NCBI RefSeq assembly: GCF_005047355.1
Contig: NZ_SUMC01000017.1
Span: 62,001-126,000 of the forward strand
DNA: 64,000 bases
Direction: 5' to 3'
From: Actinacidiphila oryziradicis
Lineage (GTDB): Bacteria; Actinomycetota; Actinomycetes; Streptomycetales; Streptomycetaceae
Under the pieces are notes generated by a model, which searched no databases, was not told where the DNA came from, and saw only the letters and a list, made by a program, of their open reading frames with translations. The stretch's first letter is position 1. Every line of letters begins with the position of its first letter. The position numbers and the translations under genes are program-made. Below, one piece after another: positions 58,918 to 64,000 of the stretch.

Positions 58918-59687
58918 GCGGGCTCAGCGCCCTGGACATCACGCTCCTGGCGGTGGCGGCCCTGCTGGTCGGCTTCTCCAAGACGGCGATCGGCGGAGTC
59001 AGTTCCATCAGCATCGCCCTGTTCGCCGCCGTACTGCCCGCACGTGAGTCCACCGGGGCGCTGCTGCCCCTGCTCCTGGTCGGCGATGTCGTGGCCGTCC
59101 GTGCCTACCGGCGGCACGCGGACTGGCCGACGCTGATCCGGCTGTTCCCGTCCGTCGCCGTGGGAGTGCTGGTCGGCGCGGTGTTCGTCGCCTATGTCGA
59201 CGACACCGTGATGCGGCGCACGATCGGCGCTCTGCTGCTGACGATCGTCGCGTACCACCTCTGGCAGCGCCGCAATCGCAAGGACCAGAAGGACCAGAAG
59301 GACCAGAAGGGCGAGAGCGCGGAGCCGTGGCGCAACCGCCATGCGGCGGCACTTGTCTTCGGCCTGCTCGCCGGGTTCACGACGATGGTGGCCAACGCCG
59401 GGGGCCCGGCCATGTCCCTCTATCTGCTGTCCTCCGGCTACACCAAGCTCGGGTTCCTCGGCACGTATGCCTGGTTCTTCCTGATCGTCAACGCCTTCAA
59501 GCTCCCCTTCAGCGCGGCCCTCGGTCTGCTGACGCCCCAGTCGCTCGTCCAGGACGCTGTCCTCGCTGTCGCCGTCCTCATCGGGGCGTTCATCGGCCGG
59601 GCCTGCGTCCACCGGCTGGACCAGAAGGTCTTCGAGCGGCTCGTCATCCTTTTCACGGCCCTCTCCAGCCTCAACCTGCTGCGGTGA
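58914..59687 (+). CDS. TauE/SafE (TSUP) family permease
   Basis: A 257-residue membrane protein with about eight helices, starting VAALLVGFSKTAIGGVSSIS. The GFSKTAIGG and AGFTTMVANAGGPAMSLYL motifs (the latter near residue 158) are the paired TSUP signatures. A KDQKDQKDQK run in the central cytoplasmic loop comes from a short DNA repeat. These proteins move sulfite, sulfonates or other organic anions. The GTG overlaps the end of the oxidoreductase remnant. Confidence 0.88.
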   Translation: MSGLSALDITLLAVAALLVGFSKTAIGGVSSISIALFAAVLPARESTGALLPLLLVGDVVAVRAYRRHADWPTLIRLFPSVAVGVLVGAVFVAYVDDTVMRRTIGALLLTIVAYHLWQRRNRKDQKDQKDQKGESAEPWRNRHAAALVFGLLAGFTTMVANAGGPAMSLYLLSSGYTKLGFLGTYAWFFLIVNAFKLPFSAALGLLTPQSLVQDAVLAVAVLIGAFIGRACVHRLDQKVFERLVILFTALSSLNLLR

Positions 59688-59718
59688 CCGGATCCGGGGC
59701 AGGACGGAAAGCCGGGCC

Positions 59719-61146
59719 CTACGGGCAGACGAAGTGGTCGCCGGTGACGGTGGCCGGCAGCGGCTGCCCGGCTCGCACCGGGGTGACGCGCCGGTAGTCC
59801 GCGCCCAGGGCGACGCGCATGACGGGACCCTGCCCCGGGACGGGCCTGAGCTCGGCGCCGGCCAGAGCTTCGGCGAGGGACCGTGCGGAGCGGTCCCAGC
59901 GGGGGTCGTAGCTGATGACGGTGCGCTTCACGCCGCCGGCGGTGGCGCTGTCGGGGGCGCGGGTGGTGTCGAAGCCGGTGGCGCGGAGCGCCTGTTCGGC
60001 CTCGGTGCCGAGGCCGGGAGTGGCGGTGCCGTTGACGACCTGGACGCGGATCGTTGAGGGCGGGATCTCGACCTCTTTGTACGGGTGCCGGGAGGCAGGG
60101 CGGCGGACGGCGAGGGGCTGGTCCTGGCGCAGCGCGGCCCAGAGCTTCGCGGCCTTGGCGTTGTCCCATCTGAGGGTCGAGCCGACGCCTTTCACCTCGT
60201 ATTCCATCTCCAGGATCGGCACAGAGGTGAACTCGGACGACCCGGGCCCGAAGCCGCGTAGACCCCGCGCCAGGGCGATCAGATCGGTGGTCCCGAGGTC
60301 CTGGTCGGCGCGTACCGAGCCGAGGACGGCGGAGGCGACCCGGCCGAGCTTGACGGGGTTGGCCAGCATCCCGCCGTCGGCGACCCGGGCGACGACCTGG
60401 GCGAGGAAGCGCTGCTGGCGGTGCATACGGCTGAGGTCGGAGGCGCCGTCGAGGTGGCGGGACCGTACGTACTGCAGCGCCTCGCCGCCGTTCAGGGTGG
60501 TGGTTCCGGCGGGCAGGTCGAGGCCGGTGTAGGAGTCCTTCAGCGGGTGGGTGGTGCAGACCTGGACGCCGCCGAGCACATCCACCGTCTTCATGAAGGA
60601 GGTGAAGTCGACCTCCAGGTAGTGGTCGATGTGGACACCGGTCATCCTCTCGACCGTACGGACGGTGAGCTTGGGCCCGCCCACCGCGTACGCCGCGTTG
60701 ATCTTCGCCGGCCGGGGCAGCTCCGCGTACGAGTCGCGCGGGATGCCGACGATGCTGGCCCGGGTCCGGTCCTGGGAGAGGTGCACCAGCATGATGGTGT
60801 CGGTGCAGTGACAGGGGGTGCCGCCCAGGTGGTACCGCTTCTTGTCGGCGGGGTTCAGTCCGGCCCGCTCGTCCGTGCCGACCAGCAGGAAATTGGTGCC
60901 CCGGGTCGGGCCGGGGCGGTTCTCGATGCCGCTGAAGGCGTCGACCCGGCTGATGCTGTCGTTCACTCCGGTGACGGCGATGTGGGCGATCCCGCCGGCG
61001 GTGAGGATGGCCAGCGACAGCGCGCCGACGAGGCGGGTGCTCCTGCGCGGGGGATGGGCGGATCCGGGGCGGACAAGGCCGATACGACCACGGACGGTGC
61101 GGCTGCGGCGGGGGAGCCTATGACGGGCAGGTGCCATGGGGCCCAC
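59719..61146 (-). CDS. LCP family protein, third of four, with LytR_C domain
   Basis: About 475 residues. A basic N-terminus and TM (LVGALSLAILTAGGIAHIAV near 39) precede the LCP domain: NFLLVGTDERAGL near 85, CTDTIMLVHL, VGIPRDSYAELP near 137 and DLSRMHRQQRFL near 241. The C-terminal 100 residues (STIRVQVVNGTATPGLG) are a LytR_C domain. The start is GTG 61146 if leaderless (TACGAC lies 7 bases upstream) or ATG 61137. Divergent from a glycosyltransferase. Confidence 0.88.
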   Translation of the reverse strand: MGPMAPARHRLPRRSRTVRGRIGLVRPGSAHPPRRSTRLVGALSLAILTAGGIAHIAVTGVNDSISRVDAFSGIENRPGPTRGTNFLLVGTDERAGLNPADKKRYHLGGTPCHCTDTIMLVHLSQDRTRASIVGIPRDSYAELPRPAKINAAYAVGGPKLTVRTVERMTGVHIDHYLEVDFTSFMKTVDVLGGVQVCTTHPLKDSYTGLDLPAGTTTLNGGEALQYVRSRHLDGASDLSRMHRQQRFLAQVVARVADGGMLANPVKLGRVASAVLGSVRADQDLGTTDLIALARGLRGFGPGSSEFTSVPILEMEYEVKGVGSTLRWDNAKAAKLWAALRQDQPLAVRRPASRHPYKEVEIPPSTIRVQVVNGTATPGLGTEAEQALRATGFDTTRAPDSATAGGVKRTVISYDPRWDRSARSLAEALAGAELRPVPGQGPVMRVALGADYRRVTPVRAGQPLPATVTGDHFVCP

Positions 61147-61228
61147 GCTAGGAGTCGTACGGTCGTACGGACCGACGCCACCCGGCTGTGCGCGCTCGTA
61201 TCATCCGTTCGCGGTAACGTGTGGCGCT

Positions 61229-62278
61229 GTGAACGCCGCTCCCGCCTCTTCCTCCCGCCATGTGCTTCCCGCAGTCTCCGTGATCATGCCGGTGCTGAAC
61301 GAGGAACGCCACCTTCGCAACTCCGTCCGCCACATCCTGGAGCAGGACTACGCGGGCGAGCTGGAGGTTGTGATCGCCCTCGGCCCCTCCACGGACCGGA
61401 CCGACCGGATCGCGGCGGAGCTCGTCAGTGAGGACATCCGGGTGCACACCGTCCCCAACCCCACCGGCCGCACTCCCGCCGCCCTGAATGCCGCCATCAA
61501 GGCGTCCCGGCACCCGGTGGTGGTCCGCGTGGACGGCCACGGCATGCTCTCCCCGGACTACATCGCCACCGCCGTACGGCTGCTCGACGAGACCGGCGCC
61601 GTCAATGTCGGCGGCCTTATGCACGCCGAGGGCGAGAACGACTGGGAGCGGGCCGTCGCCGCCGCGATGACCTCGAAGATCGGCGTCGGCAACGCCGCCT
61701 TTCACACCGGCGGCGCCCCGGCCCCCGCCGACACCGTCTACCTCGGGGTCTTCCGCCGTGAGGTGCTGGAGCAGCAGGGCGGCTACAACGAGGAGTTCAT
61801 CCGTGCCCAGGACTGGGAGCTGAACTACCGCATCCGCGAGGCCGGCGGCCTCATCTGGTTCTCCCCCGAGCTGAAGGTCTCCTACCGGCCCCGGCCCAGC
61901 GTCCGAGCGCTCGCCAAGCAGTACAAGGACTACGGCCGCTGGCGCCGTGTCGTCATCCGCTACCACCAGGGGTCCGTGAACCTGCGTTATCTGGCCGCTC
62001 CGGTCGCATTGCTCGCCATCGCGGCGGGTGTGGTGGTGGGCGTGGTGGTCAGCCCGTTCGGCTTTGTGGTCCCCGGCGGGTACCTGGCCGCGATAGCGCT
62101 CGGTTCGCTGCCGGCGGGGAAGGGGCTGGGCGTGAAGGCCCGGCTCCGGGTCCCCGTCGCGCTGGCGACCATGCACATGTCGTGGGGCTGGGGCTTTCTG
62201 ACCAGCCCGCGCGCGCTCGCCCGCAAGGTGATCGCCAGCCGCCGCCCGGCGGTGTCGGTGTCCTCCAGCGCCGGGTAG
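61229..62278 (+). CDS. Glycosyltransferase family 2 membrane protein
   Basis: A 349-residue GT-A enzyme with C-terminal membrane helices. VSVIMPVLNEERHL near residue 17 is the nucleotide-sugar motif. VVVRVDGHGMLSPDY near 94 holds the metal-binding Asp (DGH in place of DxD), and FIRAQDWELNYRIREAGG near 191 the catalytic ED region. Two TM helices (LAAPVALLAIAAGVVVGVVV, FVVPGGYLAAIALG) follow. It resembles enzymes that build succinoglycan-like exopolymers. The GTG at 61229 has TAACGT 8 bases upstream and no ribosome site. It probably supplies a glycan that neighbouring LCP proteins attach. Confidence 0.88.
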   Translation: MNAAPASSSRHVLPAVSVIMPVLNEERHLRNSVRHILEQDYAGELEVVIALGPSTDRTDRIAAELVSEDIRVHTVPNPTGRTPAALNAAIKASRHPVVVRVDGHGMLSPDYIATAVRLLDETGAVNVGGLMHAEGENDWERAVAAAMTSKIGVGNAAFHTGGAPAPADTVYLGVFRREVLEQQGGYNEEFIRAQDWELNYRIREAGGLIWFSPELKVSYRPRPSVRALAKQYKDYGRWRRVVIRYHQGSVNLRYLAAPVALLAIAAGVVVGVVVSPFGFVVPGGYLAAIALGSLPAGKGLGVKARLRVPVALATMHMSWGWGFLTSPRALARKVIASRRPAVSVSSSAG

Positions 62279-62290
62279 GTCCCGGAGAGC

Positions 62291-62321
62291 GGGGCGCGGG
62301 GCGGGGAAAGACCCGCGCCCC
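62291..62321. terminator. Bidirectional stem-loop terminator
   Basis: GGGGCGCGGG (62291-62300) pairs with CCCGCGCCCC (62312-62321), between the ends of the converging glycosyltransferase and LCP genes. Confidence 0.65.
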
Positions 62322-62337
62322 GCGCTTCACCCCACCG

Positions 62338-63996
62338 CTACCAGACGTAGCTCGGGTTCACCTTCATGCAGGCGTTCTTGTCGGACGCGTTCAGCGCCGC
62401 CGAGCTGTCCAGCACCGCTTTGGTGTCCGCGCTGGTGGACTTCGGGTACTTCGTGCCCGTCGTCCAGTCGGAGCCGACCACGAGCGTGATCTGCGAGACG
62501 GCCATGGACTTCTTCACCGCGTTGGTCGGCAGGTTCAGCGACTTGGCGACGGCCTGGGCGTTGGCCTTGAGACTGTCGGTGGGGTAGCTGATCGTCGTAC
62601 CGGACTGGGACTTCGCGGTGGGGTCCGAGGCGGCCTTGGTGTAGCCGAGGGTGCTGAGCTCCGTGGCGATCGCCGAGGCGCGGCCGGAGACGGCGGCTGC
62701 GCTGGCCGTTCGGGTGCCGTTCTGGACGGTGACGGCGATGTCGGCCTTGGCGGCCGCGGTGGCGGTGGGGGAAGCGCTCGCGCTCGCGGTGGTCTTCTTC
62801 TTCGTGGTGCTCGTGAGGGAGGTGTCGTTCCGTACAAGGGTGAAGAGCTGGGTGGCGGCGCTGGTCGGCACGACGTGGGCGGCGGGGTCCTGCGGGTCGG
62901 CGCCCCACGGCATGGTGGTCATGGTGATGTGGTTGGTCGGGACCTTCTGCAGGTCGCTGGCCAGGCTGACGAGCTTGTCGACGCTGCCGAGGCCCTTGTC
63001 GACGGTGAGCGCCTTGGTGGCGGAGTCTGCGAGGTTCAGCAGCTTGCTGGGGTCGGTGAGCTTCGCGCCGGACTTGAGCTGGCGGACCATCGAGGTCATG
63101 TACATGTGCTGGGCATGGGTGCGGCCGATGTCGCTGCCGTCCTCGAAACCGTGCCGGGTGCGGAGCCACTGGAGGGCCTGCTGGCCCTGGATGGTGTGCT
63201 TGCCCTTGGTGAGCCTGAGGCCGGACTGCTTGTCGTAGACGTTGTTGTTGACGCAGACCGGGACACCGCCGACCGCGTCGGCCATCGACACGACACCGGC
63301 GAAGTCGATCATCATGAAATGGTCGATGGAGATGCCGGTCAGCTTTTCCCAGGTGGCGACCGTGCACCCGGGACCGCCGTGCTGGAGGCTGGTGTTGATC
63401 GTCCCCGTCGTCGTCGCGGGATATACGGTGCCGTTGTCGCCCGTGCACTTGGGGATGTCGACGCGGGTGTCGCGGGGGACGCTGACCACCGTCATGTTGC
63501 TGCGGTCGGCGGATACGTGCACCAGCATCTCGACATCGGCGAGCGGCGCCCGGGTGGCATCGGCCTTGGCCCCGCCGAGCTTCTGGTTCGCCGCCGAGGC
63601 CCTGCTGTCGGAGCCGAGGAGCAGGATATTGAGGGGGGTCTGGCCGGCCGCGTTCGCCTTGCTCTTCGCGGCCGTGCTGCTGCCCAGGTTGAGAGTGTCC
63701 TTCTTGAGATTGCCGTTGAGGTGCTGGATGTACGCCCAGCCCGCCCCGGCCGTCACGAGTATGAGCAGCGAGGCCGTTATCGCAACGTAGCGGAATACCT
63801 TCCGCTTGCCTTTCTTACGGCGCCGGCTGGCCGCCCGTCCGGAGTTCCCGCCCCGGTGTCCGCTGCCCGAGGAGCCCGGCTGCCGGGGCACCGATGGCGT
63901 ACCGTCATCGTCCCTGTACAGAGCGTCGGACCCACCAGGGTCGCCGACATCCGTGGGGTTATCCACTCCGCCCTGCCGGACGCTGCCGTGGCGCAT
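62338..63996 (-). CDS. LCP family protein, fourth of four, with LytR_C domain
   Basis: 552 residues from ATG 63996, 4 bases from the window end, so a start further upstream cannot be excluded. A hydrophilic N-terminus with RRRKKGKRK leads to a TM (YVAITASLLILVTAGAGWAY near 69). LCP domain: ILLLGSDSRAS near 122, ADVEMLVHV, VSVPRDTRVDIP near 172, two Cys in PKCTGDNG and GGPGCTVAT, and DIGRTHAQHMYM near 295. A Thr/Ala-rich linker joins a C-terminal LytR_C domain (ADIAVTVQNGTRTASAA) ending in YVW. Likely attaches wall glycopolymers. Confidence 0.88.
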   Translation of the reverse strand: MRHGSVRQGGVDNPTDVGDPGGSDALYRDDDGTPSVPRQPGSSGSGHRGGNSGRAASRRRKKGKRKVFRYVAITASLLILVTAGAGWAYIQHLNGNLKKDTLNLGSSTAAKSKANAAGQTPLNILLLGSDSRASAANQKLGGAKADATRAPLADVEMLVHVSADRSNMTVVSVPRDTRVDIPKCTGDNGTVYPATTTGTINTSLQHGGPGCTVATWEKLTGISIDHFMMIDFAGVVSMADAVGGVPVCVNNNVYDKQSGLRLTKGKHTIQGQQALQWLRTRHGFEDGSDIGRTHAQHMYMTSMVRQLKSGAKLTDPSKLLNLADSATKALTVDKGLGSVDKLVSLASDLQKVPTNHITMTTMPWGADPQDPAAHVVPTSAATQLFTLVRNDTSLTSTTKKKTTASASASPTATAAAKADIAVTVQNGTRTASAAAVSGRASAIATELSTLGYTKAASDPTAKSQSGTTISYPTDSLKANAQAVAKSLNLPTNAVKKSMAVSQITLVVGSDWTTGTKYPKSTSADTKAVLDSSAALNASDKNACMKVNPSYVW

Positions 63997-64000
63997 CGGT

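Overview
High-GC DNA with actinomycete codon bias, GTG/TTG starts and stop-start overlaps. A leucyl-tRNA gene with anticodon TAA (bldA) lies at 5036-5118. Together with a conservon, WhiJ-type regulator, DUF397, DUF1876 and mycothiol-linked genes, this marks a Streptomyces chromosome. The order ndh, cfa, bldA ... CBS ... hutU-hutI ... sigI ... POT, purK, purE resembles the S. coelicolor SCO3090s-3050s core as I remember it; I have not aligned it.

1-12.3 kb: housekeeping genes. These are DUF501, Ppx/GppA phosphatase, NDH-2 behind two Rex-like operators, cyclopropane fatty acid synthase, bldA, a flavoprotein, a Bax-inhibitor-1 protein, two MITE-like elements in opposite orientation, a thiolase, an SGNH hydrolase and a LuxR-type regulator. 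12.4-20.5 kb: cystathionine beta-synthase, a MatB-like acyl-CoA synthetase, a histidine-ammonia-lyase homologue whose cofactor tripeptide reads Gly-Thr-Gly, an RpiR regulator and a PLP decarboxylase. 20.6-26.1 kb: hut genes hutU, an M20 amidohydrolase in the place of HutG, hutF and hutI, behind one good promoter with an inverted repeat over its -35. 26.2-29.9 kb: secreted hexosaminidase and a SigI-type stress sigma factor with divergent anti-anti-sigma and anti-sigma genes.

30.0-35.8 kb: the most unusual region. Five codirectional genes encode an LPQTG surface protein, a WxL-domain protein, a DUF916/WxL-interacting membrane protein, a membrane protein with a neocarzinostatin-like domain, and a two-domain LAATG surface protein. 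A homologous beta-rich domain recurs in three of them, and a CTGAC-N5-GTCAG motif sits before each of the first three. It reads as an actinobacterial counterpart of the WxL loci of low-GC Gram-positives. 35.8-39.6 kb is an accessory island: SUKH-like protein next to a truncated gene, an anti-sigma-like ATPase, WhiJ-type regulator, DUF397 and a mycothiol-dependent enzyme.

39.7-47.3 kb: POT peptide transporter, a two-component system split by a MITE-like element, GtrA, purK (with three copies of a 21-bp repeat), purE and a dipeptidase. 47.4-64 kb: envelope and signalling genes. These are UDP-glucose dehydrogenase, four LytR-CpsA-Psr proteins, a family 2 glycosyltransferase, a frameshifted TTA-containing regulator, a five-gene conservon with a CYP157-like P450, DUF1876, GlsB/YeaQ, a deletion scar joining lacI and gfo/idh remnants, and a TauE/SafE permease.
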